Shown one piece after another: positions 42,713-50,494 of a stretch of 64,000 nt of DNA; positions within the stretch are counted from its first letter, which is position 1, and each line of letters opens with the position of its first letter. Both the position numbers and the translations under genes were made by a program. The stretch comes from Fluviibacter phosphoraccumulans (GTDB lineage Bacteria > Pseudomonadota > Gammaproteobacteria > Burkholderiales > Rhodocyclaceae): NCBI RefSeq assembly GCF_016110345.1, contig NZ_AP019011.1:1798001-1862000 (forward strand). Direction: 5' to 3'. The notes under the pieces are model-generated. The model was not told the DNA's origin and ran no database searches. It worked only from the letters and a program-made list of their open reading frames with translations.

Positions 42713-43881
42713 TAGGAATCACTCCCGAATAAATCACGCGTGTAGACCTTATCAGCCACGTCTTCCAGCACGTCGGCCATGCGGTTGCTGATGATGACGT
42801 CGGATTCTTGCTTGAACACGTTGAGATCTTTGACCACACGCGAATGGAAGAACTCAGATTCGTTCAAGGCCGGTTCGTAGATGATGACTTCGATGCCCTT
42901 GGCCTTGATGCGCTTCATGATGCCCTGGATGCTGGAGGCGCGGAAGTTATCCGAACCGGCTTTCATGATCAGGCGATATACGCCGACCACTTTCGGGTTA
43001 CGACGGATGATCTCGTCGGCGATGAAGTCTTTGCGCGTGGTGTTGGATTCGACGATGGCGTGAATGAGGTTCTGCGGCACATCGCGGTAGTTGGCCAGCA
43101 GCTGCTTGGTGTCTTTGGGCAGACAGTAGCCGCCGTAGCCGAAGCTGGGGTTGTTGTAGTGGGTGCCGATACGCGGGTCGAGTCCGACGCCGTCGATGAT
43201 CTGTTTGCTGTCCAGACCATGCGTGGCGGCATAGGTGTCGAGCTCGTTGAAGTACGAAACCCGCATGGCGAGGTAGGTATTGGCGAAAAGTTTGACGGCT
43301 TCGGCTTCGGTGGCGTCGGTAAAGAGGACGGGAATGTCCTTCTTGATGGCGCCCTCTTTGAGCAGGTCGGCAAAGATCTCGGCGCGCTTCGAGCGTTCGC
43401 CGACGACGATGCGCGATGGGTGCAGGTTGTCGTAAAGGGCGCGGCCTTCACGCAGGAACTCCGGCGAGAAGATGAGGTTCTTGGTGCCTAAGGCCTCGCG
43501 GGTTTTGACGGTATAGCCGACCGGGATGGTCGATTTGATGACCATGGTGGCGTTGGGATTGATGGCCATGACATCGCGAATCACGGCTTCAATGGATTTG
43601 GTATTGAAGTAGTTGGTTTCCGGGTCGTAGTCGGTGGGGGTAGCGATGATGACGTAGTCGGCGCCTTCGTAGGCTTCCTTTTTATCCAGCGTGGCACGGA
43701 AGTTCAAAGGCTTGTTCTTGAGGTAATCCTCAAGTTCTTTGTCTTCGATGGGGGATTCTTTGCGGTTGATCTTATTAACCTTCTCGGGAACGATGTCCAG
43801 GGCAACGACTTCATGGTGCTGCGATAGCAGCACACCGTTAGACAACCCGACGTAACCGGTTCCGGCAATGGCGATTTTCAT
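42712..43881 (-). CDS. ugd: UDP-glucose 6-dehydrogenase
   Basis: The 389-residue protein has KIAIAGTGYVGLSNGVLL, SPEFLREGRALYDNLHPSR and the catalytic cysteine in GYGGYCLPKDTKQ, the compact bacterial form of the enzyme. It oxidises UDP-glucose to UDP-glucuronate with two NAD. It is the first gene of the polysaccharide operon and is preceded by a leader of about 300 nt with the ops element. No strong Shine-Dalgarno is seen before its ATG. Confidence 0.97.
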   Translation of the reverse strand: MKIAIAGTGYVGLSNGVLLSQHHEVVALDIVPEKVNKINRKESPIEDKELEDYLKNKPLNFRATLDKKEAYEGADYVIIATPTDYDPETNYFNTKSIEAVIRDVMAINPNATMVIKSTIPVGYTVKTREALGTKNLIFSPEFLREGRALYDNLHPSRIVVGERSKRAEIFADLLKEGAIKKDIPVLFTDATEAEAVKLFANTYLAMRVSYFNELDTYAATHGLDSKQIIDGVGLDPRIGTHYNNPSFGYGGYCLPKDTKQLLANYRDVPQNLIHAIVESNTTRKDFIADEIIRRNPKVVGVYRLIMKAGSDNFRASSIQGIMKRIKAKGIEVIIYEPALNESEFFHSRVVKDLNVFKQESDVIISNRMADVLEDVADKVYTRDLFGSDS

Positions 43882-44084
43882 GAACTTTGTAATTTAATTG
43901 TGTTTAGGATTGCTAATGCCGTGTCCATGGAGCCTCAACGCGCATCATCTGCACAATGTCGGTGCAGTGTGGCGGCGCCTGGAGGCTTAGATTTGATTGC
44001 ATGAACAGAGGTGGATTTGACACGAGGCCCTGGGTCAGACGGGCCCGTTTTGTGTAGCGCTGGTAGCTTGCCAAAGACGCAACC

Positions 44085-44096
44085 CACGCTACCGCC
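44085..44096 (-). promoter_or_regulatory. ops element (RfaH loading site) in the ugd leader
   Basis: The minus strand reads GGCGGTAGCGTG, an exact ops sequence, within a longer JUMPStart-like context (TTAAATCCAAGGGCGGTAGC). It lies about 100 nt after the predicted transcription start and 200 nt before ugd. In RfaH-using bacteria this pauses RNA polymerase and recruits the NusG paralogue RfaH, which allows transcription of very long surface-glycan operons. Confidence 0.9.
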
Positions 44097-44154
44097 CTTG
44101 GATTTAACGTCTGTTTTCCAAAAAACGGGCGGGCTGATTTAGAACGGCTTTGCA

Positions 44155-44181
44155 GATAACCCACGGAATCCGTCGGTTATC
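44155..44181. promoter_or_regulatory. Leader inverted repeat of the ugd operon
   Basis: Two 13-bp arms, GATAACCCACGGA and TCCGTCGGTTATC, are inverted repeats with one mismatch around a single base. The repeat falls between the predicted start site and the ops element. A related GTAACC/GGTTAC hairpin occurs at the same position before the second ops site (52582), so the structure appears conserved in both leaders. Confidence 0.65.
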
Positions 44182-44197
44182 CAAAAATGCTTGTGTG

Positions 44198-44216
44198 ATT
44201 ATAGCACCCCCCCCCC
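44198..44216 (-). promoter_or_regulatory. Extended -10 promoter with a poly-G tract
   Basis: On the minus strand ten Gs (44216-44207) are followed directly by TGC and TATAAT (44203-44198), a perfect extended -10 (TGnTATAAT). The hexamer 17 bp upstream (TGCGAT) is a poor -35, whereas TTGCAC lies 23 bp away and would be 17 bp away with six fewer Gs. This is the probable promoter of the whole polysaccharide operon; a G-tract in the spacer could vary in length and tune it. Confidence 0.75.
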
Positions 44217-44279
44217 TGCAATCGCAGTGCAACATTTTCGCAAAATTGGGTTTATTCGGTATTGCTAGACTGCTACCGC

Positions 44280-44561
44280 CTAAATACCTAACTCGCTGTG
44301 CGAGCCCAAGCGCACGAGCTGGAGGAGCTGATCATCCGGCTTGCGATAGATCAACACCAGATCGGGTTTCACATGGCAATCACGATGATCTTTCCATTCA
44401 CCAGTGAGCGCATGATCTCTGTAGCGCTCTGCCAATGGCATATCTGAGGCTAGCGCGATTAAAACCGGCACCAATTCCGCATCTAGTACAGATCTATAGA
44501 TGCCTTTAGACTCTCGCTTGTAGTCTCGCTTAAACTGACCGGTACGCTCAATTGCCCGCAT
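44280..44561 (-). CDS. yafQ: YafQ-family mRNA interferase toxin
   Basis: The 93-residue protein has the YafQ layout with the histidine/aspartate residues of the active site in YRDHALTGEWKDHRDCHVKP, LVLIYRKPDD and the ending LVRLGSHSELG. YafQ cleaves translating mRNA and is held by DinJ. It overlaps the dinJ gene by 14 bp. The stop codon lies just upstream of the polysaccharide promoter. Confidence 0.93.
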   Translation of the reverse strand: MRAIERTGQFKRDYKRESKGIYRSVLDAELVPVLIALASDMPLAERYRDHALTGEWKDHRDCHVKPDLVLIYRKPDDQLLQLVRLGSHSELGI

Positions 44562-44811
44562 GCAGGTCAGCCATTAACGCTTCGACACTATCAAAGCGCG
44601 CCAGCTTGGCTTTACGAGCATCCCGCATGGCTTTAACCGTTGTTTCATTGGGCACCAGAGGCTCAAAAGGCAGCGCCTTTTCATAGGCGACACGAGTCAA
44701 CATAATCCGGAAGGCATCAGACACCGTTAACCCCATCGCCGCGAGAACGGTCGAAGCCTCTTCTTTGATGTGTTCGTCAATGCGCGCCCGAACGACAGCG
44801 TTTGCAGTCAT
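44548..44811 (-). CDS. dinJ: DinJ/RelB-family antitoxin
   Basis: The ATG at 44811 gives 87 residues starting MTANAVVRARIDEHIKEEAS, a ribbon-helix-helix domain of DinJ type with GLTVSDAFRIMLTRVAYEKA and LPFEP. The longer frame to 44892 adds a non-homologous stretch. It is translationally coupled to yafQ. A small palindrome 22 bp upstream is the probable operator. Confidence 0.93.
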   Translation of the reverse strand: MTANAVVRARIDEHIKEEASTVLAAMGLTVSDAFRIMLTRVAYEKALPFEPLVPNETTVKAMRDARKAKLARFDSVEALMADLHAGN

Positions 44812-44832
44812 GATAAACCTCCTTATGCATGA

Positions 44833-44845
44833 GCTACATTGTAGC
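44833..44845. promoter_or_regulatory. Putative DinJ operator
   Basis: GCTACA-T-TGTAGC is a perfect 13-bp palindrome centred 28 bp before the dinJ start. DinJ and related antitoxins bind such repeats to repress their own operon. Assignment rests on position only. Confidence 0.5.
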
Positions 44846-44914
44846 CCATAAAAAGCGTAAATCAAATCAGAGTCTTTAGCCCCCCGGTGCACTACAGGTC
44901 TAACCTAGGCGCGA

Positions 44915-46204
44915 CTAGTCATCGCCCCCACGCCCATCCGGTTGTACTAACTTTCTAAGATAAGGCAGCGCACCATAGCGCCCGGCAAGGTAATTGGCCT
45001 CCAGGTTTTCTCGCCCTTTTCTGGGGCTAAAGTCTGTTAGCGGGTAGAGCTTGCTAGCTTGTGAAGCATCTTTTTCACAAAACCAGATCTGGTCGCGCCG
45101 GAAGACCTCTTGGTTCAGAATCGAGGTTTCATGGGTTGTGAAAATGAGCTGCGCATTTTTCGGATTGGTCTCTGAATTGTGAAACAAATCAACCAAAAAC
45201 TTAACCATCTTCGGATGTAAGTTGTCGTGCAATTCATCAATCGCCAACACATATCCGTTCTTCAAGGCATCAAGCCAGGGGCCGGCAAACGCAAAGAGCT
45301 TTTGCGTACCATCTGATTCATCCTTGAAGTCAAATTCCACCATCCTCCCATCCGATGCCTGATGGACGGTCTTGATGTCAAACACTTCGTTATCTGCCAT
45401 TTGAGAAAGTAATGCAGACCTCAATTCTGAGGCCATACCTTCTGGCAGGTGCTTGTCCGACATCTTTTCTGATTCCACAATAACATTCTGAATATCAAAG
45501 TCTGCCGCCTTCAGGAAGCCAAGGATGCGAGAACGATTCTCTGCCTCCTTACAAAGGGAGGCTGTAAACGTGGGATTCCATCCAGCTACGTTTGCCATAC
45601 GGAGTGTCTTCTTAAACCAATCGTAGACCGGTTGCAGCTGTTTACAATTTAGCTGCACAGCGGTCGAGAGAAACAATGCGTTCTGCCGGGTTGAATCTTG
45701 CCAAAGCTGCTTTGTGCCTGTGAGTGCGGCACACCTTTCCCAGACATATTCGTTGGTCTCTTGATTCCATACGCGCCCCAACCACTTTTGCGGGCGCCCA
45801 TGCGGATACGCAAATAGCCACTCTTCATGAATGCGATCTTGGCTCACGGTGTAGCCGTACTGATACCGCACACGGTCTGCAACAAAAGTCACCTCAAACT
45901 CGGTTGGTGCGTTTTCCGTGGCTACATCCAATCTGAAGGGCATTACCGGGATGGTATCGCCGTGCTGCCACTTGGCAGAATCGACAACCATTCGTTTCAT
46001 GGTGCGTAACGCGCGAAGCAAATTTGATTTACCCGCAGCGTTTGCGCCATAAATTGCTGATGAGCGCAGCAATTGTGCTGCAGCAGGCGCATCAGGATCA
46101 AAAACATTGCTGGCCGAAAGCTCGCTCTTCTTGTCGGCGACAAGACTCAGGAGTTGCGCCTCCTTGAAAGATCGCCAATTGCTAACACCAAACTCGATTA
46201 ACAT
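44915..46204 (-). CDS. AAA ATPase of the RloA/AbiL type, without RloB
   Basis: The ATG at 46204 follows a GGTGGG sequence and gives 429 residues starting MLIEFGVSNWRSFKEAQLLS. Walker A is IYGANAAGKSNLL, Walker B VLAIDELHDNLHP, and IFTTHETSIL follows, in SMC/ABC-like order; the C-terminus has LEANYLAGRYGALP as in RloA. RloA is usually encoded with RloB, a TOPRIM-like nuclease, in abortive-infection loci. Here the next gene, 104 bp downstream, is dinJ and no rloB is present, so it is an orphan or has another partner. Confidence 0.83.
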   Translation of the reverse strand: MLIEFGVSNWRSFKEAQLLSLVADKKSELSASNVFDPDAPAAAQLLRSSAIYGANAAGKSNLLRALRTMKRMVVDSAKWQHGDTIPVMPFRLDVATENAPTEFEVTFVADRVRYQYGYTVSQDRIHEEWLFAYPHGRPQKWLGRVWNQETNEYVWERCAALTGTKQLWQDSTRQNALFLSTAVQLNCKQLQPVYDWFKKTLRMANVAGWNPTFTASLCKEAENRSRILGFLKAADFDIQNVIVESEKMSDKHLPEGMASELRSALLSQMADNEVFDIKTVHQASDGRMVEFDFKDESDGTQKLFAFAGPWLDALKNGYVLAIDELHDNLHPKMVKFLVDLFHNSETNPKNAQLIFTTHETSILNQEVFRRDQIWFCEKDASQASKLYPLTDFSPRKGRENLEANYLAGRYGALPYLRKLVQPDGRGGDD

Positions 46205-46466
46205 ATGCCCACCCATAAACAAACAGTTGTTTTTGCCATTATGTGCCAGAATTATGCGCTTGTGTGAAAAATTAGGCAGCTTAAAGCCTTTTTGTAAGAC
46301 CCAAGGCTATCCGTTTTGTATGCAAGATGAGCCTCTCTCCTCTCCTACTGTCCGAGACCCTTGACAAGGTTTCTGGCACCAACGAATTCCAATCCCCTAA
46401 GCCGGCAACCCGCTCAATGCCCGATTGGATGAGCGATGCCATCTTCCGCAACTAGCGGATGATCAA
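46205..46466. other. Intergenic region, no gene recognised
   Basis: The region between the RloA-like gene and the AbiEii remnant holds no frame that resembles a known protein on either strand. It may include the missing 3' part of abiEii in degraded form, but I could not recognise it. Confidence 0.5.
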
Positions 46467-46652
46467 TCATGCCTGCTCCCGATTCAGCCTGTAATCGCTA
46501 AACACGACATCTATATCTACAGAAAGCCGAGGCATATCTTGCACAAACAAGTTGATTGCCGTGCCGCCTTTCATTGCCAGAAACGACGTGTCAAATACTA
46601 TTGGCGCCACTTCGAGCAGTAGCGCTACCGTTTTTGTATAAGTCAGATTCAT
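46467..46652 (-). pseudogene. AbiEii toxin, N-terminal fragment only
   Basis: Sixty-one residues include TSFLAMKGGTAINLFVQDMP and RLSVDIDVVF, the nucleotidyltransferase motifs at the start of AbiEii toxins, and end in a stop at 46467. Intact AbiEii proteins run to about 250-300 residues. Its ATG overlaps the stop of the upstream frame (ATGA). The fragment keeps the metal-binding aspartates but lacks the rest, so it is almost certainly inactive. Confidence 0.82.
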
Positions 46653-46936
46653 CGCTTCAGGCTCAGCAATTCATCATTGGGCATAGAGGCCACCCAACGG
46701 CTATTACTGCCAAGCCGGTCGCTACGCTTTGCCACCAGCCCAAACCACGGTTGCTCGTACTGTTCTGAAAAAGCTTTGGCCAGCCGCTTGATTGCGAATT
46801 TGTTTGGTTGTTCTGACATACGAGCAACAATTGCAAATAAAACAAACGCTGCCAAGGGATCAAGAACAGATTTGTTTGTTTTTGTAGCAATAGTTGTTCT
46901 TATAAAACAACAGCCGATGTTTTTCAATCGGCGCAC
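46649..46936 (-). CDS. Unknown frame coupled to the AbiEii remnant
   Basis: Ninety-five residues, including SVLDPLAAFVLFAIVARMSE and KRLAKAFSEQYEQPWFGLVA and ending MPNDELLSLKR. It overlaps the AbiEi-type frame by 13 bp upstream and the AbiEii fragment by ATGA downstream. It may be part of the antitoxin of this decayed AbiE system, brought out of frame, or an independent small gene. I do not recognise a domain. Confidence 0.4.
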   Translation of the reverse strand: MRRLKNIGCCFIRTTIATKTNKSVLDPLAAFVLFAIVARMSEQPNKFAIKRLAKAFSEQYEQPWFGLVAKRSDRLGSNSRWVASMPNDELLSLKR

Positions 46937-47444
46937 ACTCTAGTTTTACTCGCCAGGCTCCGATGATGTGCAACAACCAGTTTGGTCATCTCGCGGGGCG
47001 AAAGCTTACCGGCGCGCGTCAAGGCAACGAGGAGATCGTCAATTTTGTCGCTCTTATTCTCATCACCGGCAGGTTTGGTGACCGCTTGAGCCCAAATATC
47101 AGCAAAGGTCGGCGCAAAAACAACGCCTTCTCGCTTGGCAAGCTGACGCACATAGATTGCCGCTGGATCCCTACGCTGTTGTCGAGTCTGCTTTGCCGCA
47201 AGAGCTCGCTGGTGCGCCATTCTGGCCTGAGCATCTGCCATCAAGATACCTTTGCCGAGCAACTCCAGTACGCTCGGCTTCGCATAGATACCTCGGCCAA
47301 GTTTTGCGACAAGACCCGTTTCAACTAGCCCCTTTAAGCAGCAGAGACCTGACTTGCGCTACCCAAGCCACATACATCCGACCGCAAAATAACCCCGCCT
47401 CTGCGTGGGCGCAGGGCCTGCATGATTCGACCTTTGATGTTCAT
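46924..47444 (-). pseudogene. AbiEi-type antitoxin with single-base frameshift
   Basis: From an ATG at 47444 one frame reads GGVILRSDVCGLGSASQVSA and then hits a TAA. In the next frame, immediately after, the protein continues GLVETGLVAKLGRGIYAKP and runs on to 46924. Restoring one T in the CTGCTTAAAG run near 47336 joins the two into a continuous winged-helix antitoxin of the AbiEi type (SASQVSAALKGLVETG). This family represses the operon and counters AbiEii, whose truncated gene follows. It is a decayed type IV TA system. Confidence 0.75.
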
Positions 47445-47455
47445 GTGGTTTATTG

Positions 47456-47488
47456 TACATGATAAACAATGCCATTACATATCATGTA
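47456..47488. promoter_or_regulatory. Inverted repeat before the AbiEi-type gene
   Basis: TACATGATA (47456-47464) and TATCATGTA (47480-47488) are perfect 9-bp inverted arms with a 15-bp spacer, 12 bp upstream of the restored start at 47444. AbiEi proteins repress through inverted repeats in this position. The remaining bases up to 47721 contain no recognisable gene. Confidence 0.6.
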
Positions 47489-47721
47489 GTTATCTATATT
47501 TTAATGCCGGTATCGCGCTCACGAAATGGCTTCCTGTGTTGGGCCATTACCAAACTGGCTGATTATCGGCCGAAGAACAAACACCACTGCTGCCTCGACA
47601 ATAGTCCGATACCAGATTTACGATCAGCAAAAATATTTCCGTTAGACCACGAGAGGATCACCTAGTGAGACTCTCGTTTCGGATACTGCCATCTATCTGA
47701 CACCTGATTTACAGGAGACCG

Positions 47722-48663
47722 ATGATGGAAGAACCTATTACGCCGCAACCGACCTTGCCAGAAATGATGGCCTTGCTGGACGCCACTATGGCTCGTATTG
47801 AGGGGGCTTATGCGCCCTCTTCCATTAGGGCGTACCGTGCAGATTTTGCGGAGTTTGCCCGTTTTTGTGTTGTCCGCGGCTGGCTGGCGCTGCCCGCCTT
47901 GCCAGAACACCTAGCGGCCTTTGTCGATACGCTAACAGCTGGCGGCGTTCGGAGTTCTGCCTCAATCCGCAGAGCCGTATCGGGCATTTGCACGGTGCAC
48001 AAACTGAACCGGCTGCCGTTGCCGGGGCAAGACCCGGAGGTGGCGATTGCCATGAAGCGTATGCACCGCACGCTGGGGCGTGCTGCCAAACAGGCGCAGG
48101 GAATAAGGGCAGACTTATTAGAGCGCCTGCTGGCGGGTACTGAGGCCGACATTCTCGGGCTGCGCGATCGCGCTTTGCTGCAGGTGGCCTACGATACGTT
48201 AAGCCGCCGAAGCGAGCTGGTGGCGCTCCGTATTGAGGATATTCGCCGTCATGACAAGCCGGGCGAACCGAAGATGACGATTTTTCTCCGGCGCAGCAAG
48301 ACTGACCCGGAGGGACATGGCCGCTGGCTACACGTGACGGATCGCACCGCTATGGCGGTTGAGGGGTGGTTATCAGCCCTGGGCGAAACCGAGGGTTTTC
48401 TGTTCCGCGGTTTGCTAAGAAACTACATACCGACGGCAGAGTTGGGGGTGGGTCAGATTAACCGGATATTTAAGCGCATGGCTCGACAAGCCAACATTGA
48501 TGATGCGCTGATTTCTCGGATTACGAGTCACTCCTGCCGGGTAGGTGCTGCGCAGGATCTGGTGAGCGATGGTGCCAGTTTGCCGCAATTAATGAGCCGC
48601 GGCCGCTGGGGTAAAACCGATACGGTGATGCGTTACGTGGAACAGGTGGGGTTTGTGTCCTAA
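47722..48663 (+). CDS. Tyrosine recombinase / integrase
   Basis: The 313-residue protein starts at an ATG preceded by AGGAGA. An N-terminal SAM-like domain (YAPSSIRAYRADFAEFARFC) is followed by the catalytic domain with DTLSRRSELVALRIEDI (Arg), RRSKTDPEGHGRW (Lys), SHSCRVGAA (HxxR) and the tyrosine in VMRYVEQVGF. The codons around the catalytic tyrosine form the left copy of a 39-bp direct repeat, whose right copy lies 1.9 kb away beyond the AbiEi-Fic gene. The target sequence may therefore be the recombinase's own 3' end. Confidence 0.93.
   Translation: MMEEPITPQPTLPEMMALLDATMARIEGAYAPSSIRAYRADFAEFARFCVVRGWLALPALPEHLAAFVDTLTAGGVRSSASIRRAVSGICTVHKLNRLPLPGQDPEVAIAMKRMHRTLGRAAKQAQGIRADLLERLLAGTEADILGLRDRALLQVAYDTLSRRSELVALRIEDIRRHDKPGEPKMTIFLRRSKTDPEGHGRWLHVTDRTAMAVEGWLSALGETEGFLFRGLLRNYIPTAELGVGQINRIFKRMARQANIDDALISRITSHSCRVGAAQDLVSDGASLPQLMSRGRWGKTDTVMRYVEQVGFVS
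48619..48657. repeat. 39-bp direct repeat, left copy (3' end of the integrase)
   Basis: The 39 bases here are identical to 50495-50533 in the same orientation. This copy encodes the last residues of the integrase, DTVMRYVEQVGFV, before the final Ser and TAA. The repeat brackets the AbiEi-Fic gene and looks like an attachment-site core. Confidence 0.95.
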
Positions 48664-48767
48664 AGGGTCTGCGGCGGGTAAACAGAATCTATTCTCAGGG
48701 CAGAAACGAGGCCAGTGCTGCGTAGTAGCCGGATTTAAGGCGTCCCACTCTCTAAGCTTTCTGAACT

Positions 48768-50327
48768 TCAGGCAAATACCTGCCCATCCGGTTTCAGCAA
48801 ACGGTAGTCGCGGGGATTTTCTGCAAAGGCATTGGATTTTTTCATGTCTGCCACTACCCGCTTGAGGTCATTGAAATCGAACAAAGGTGCCCACTGGGCA
48901 ATACGGCTCAGCGCTCTAATCAGGGGCTGCGGATCATTGTTACGCGACAGCGCACGCTGGGCATCGACATATTGCTCATGAAACAGCGTTGGGATGATGA
49001 TACGCGCTTGTCCAACGCGAGAGAGCTCCGCATTCATCATTAGTCGCGACAAACGCCCGTTCCCATCACTAAAGGGGTGAACCTCCGAGACCAGAAAGGC
49101 ATAGAAGATAGCTCTCGCCAACCCCTCTGGAATACTCGTTGCCAACTTCACACCTTCCAGCAACGTGCCGCGAACAAAGGCGGGCTCAACGAATCGGGTT
49201 TGGCCGGCATAATTGACCGCCTCTTTGAAGACACCCGGGTTGGCCTCAGGGCGCCGCCCCAGCATCAACCGATGACGCTCTCTCAAGCCATCCAGAATAT
49301 CGATCGGTGCTGGGATACTGCTGCGAACGTGCGGGTCCATGATCAGCTTAAATACGCCTAGTACATCTTGCGAATCCTTGGGGCGGGAGGCCACGATCTG
49401 ATTATGCAGGACGATCCCTTCAGCTTCTTCAATTGAAAAGCGCGTACCTTCTACATAGTTTGAGAAGTAGCTTTCCAGAAAGGCGGCATGGGTTCTCGCC
49501 ATCGGCAGGAGAACTCGATCAGGGCAATTTGCAACGGGTATCGTGCGAAGTGCGTCGGCCAATAGGCCGAACCGCCGCAGGCGCTCGGCATCTACTGGTG
49601 TACCACGGGCAACCAGCGCCCCCGCCTGCGTGGTGAGTACGCCCTCGGCGTAGGTTCCGAGCAAGGCGCTGACTAGATTATTGAAAATCGAAAAATCAGC
49701 GCCTAGCAACGGGGCCAAATGGCGCGCATCGTCACGCAATTGATTGAGCACCGTTTCGCCAGAGGCATTCAATACGTTGACCAGCATTGTCTCAACGCCC
49801 GCTTTGCCCGCAGTACGCCTGCCGCCACGTGACTTATTGAGGTTTTCAAGCAACATTCGTGGGCGTGAGGCCCAATGAAGGCCACTTTCACCGAGCGGCA
49901 TATCTCCCGGCAATGGTGCAGGCCCTTTGATCAAGACGACCACCAAACCAGGCAACGTTAGCTTCCGGTTGAATCGGGTCGGGTGACTTAAAATCAACTC
50001 ACCCTCAGGCGTAAAGCCACCGATGAGCGCACTCCGGTGCGATACCACGGCTAGGGGGACCAAATGCCCGACGATTTGCTGCCAATTTCGCCGCACCGTA
50101 TTTGCCACTGGACCCAACTCGCCAAGCGCGAGCCCCTCGGGATCCCGCGCATTGACGTAGACGCCTTTGGCGACCCGAGTAATTTGATGGCTTTTAGCGG
50201 CGCGCTGCAATCGACGCTCTTCGGCGCTATCACGGGGAATCAGCACCTCCGTTTGGGATGCCGCCTGTTGTCGGGTTTTAACTTGTTTGCCCATGGCGCT
50301 ACCAACAAATGTCGCATTAGTGCTCAT
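48768..50327 (-). CDS. AbiEi-like N-terminal domain fused to a Fic protein
   Basis: The 519-residue protein has an N-terminal winged-helix and AbiEi-like region (ITRVAKGVYVNARDPEGLAL, PLAVVSHRSALIGG) over about residues 30-200 and a C-terminal Fic domain with HPFSDGNGRLSR near residue 417. SNYVEG near residue 290 matches the inhibitory helix. The fusion joins an antitoxin/repressor-type domain to an AMP-transferase, suggesting autoregulation. It stands alone between the two copies of the 39-bp repeat, opposite in strand to the recombinase. Its target is unknown. Confidence 0.85.
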   Translation of the reverse strand: MSTNATFVGSAMGKQVKTRQQAASQTEVLIPRDSAEERRLQRAAKSHQITRVAKGVYVNARDPEGLALGELGPVANTVRRNWQQIVGHLVPLAVVSHRSALIGGFTPEGELILSHPTRFNRKLTLPGLVVVLIKGPAPLPGDMPLGESGLHWASRPRMLLENLNKSRGGRRTAGKAGVETMLVNVLNASGETVLNQLRDDARHLAPLLGADFSIFNNLVSALLGTYAEGVLTTQAGALVARGTPVDAERLRRFGLLADALRTIPVANCPDRVLLPMARTHAAFLESYFSNYVEGTRFSIEEAEGIVLHNQIVASRPKDSQDVLGVFKLIMDPHVRSSIPAPIDILDGLRERHRLMLGRRPEANPGVFKEAVNYAGQTRFVEPAFVRGTLLEGVKLATSIPEGLARAIFYAFLVSEVHPFSDGNGRLSRLMMNAELSRVGQARIIIPTLFHEQYVDAQRALSRNNDPQPLIRALSRIAQWAPLFDFNDLKRVVADMKKSNAFAENPRDYRLLKPDGQVFA

Positions 50328-50494
50328 ATTCTACAACTTATGTCGGTTTAAGACTAATAAACAGAAGTGGGTCTAGTTTTCTGATGCGGAAGCGCTTTAT
50401 CTAACACAGTTAAAAACCCTAACATATCCAATGTTAGAAGACGGTTATTGAATCCCAACGCGTGAATTACCTTCAGCAGCGTTTCAGTGCTTGG

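Noticed and set aside
42808..43491. 227-codon plus-strand frame inside ugd
   Set aside because: It is antisense to the certain ugd frame and arises from its GC-rich codons.
43913..44164. 83-codon minus-strand frame in the ugd leader
   Set aside because: It spans the ops element and has no conserved features; the leader RNA explains the region better.
44272..44280. Further GGCGGTAGC word on the minus strand
   Set aside because: It lies upstream of the promoter, at the end of yafQ, and lacks the JUMPStart context, so it cannot act on the ugd transcript.
47453..47665. 70-codon plus-strand frame upstream of the integrase
   Set aside because: No conserved sequence and no ribosome-binding site; it overlaps the inverted repeat of the AbiEi-type gene.
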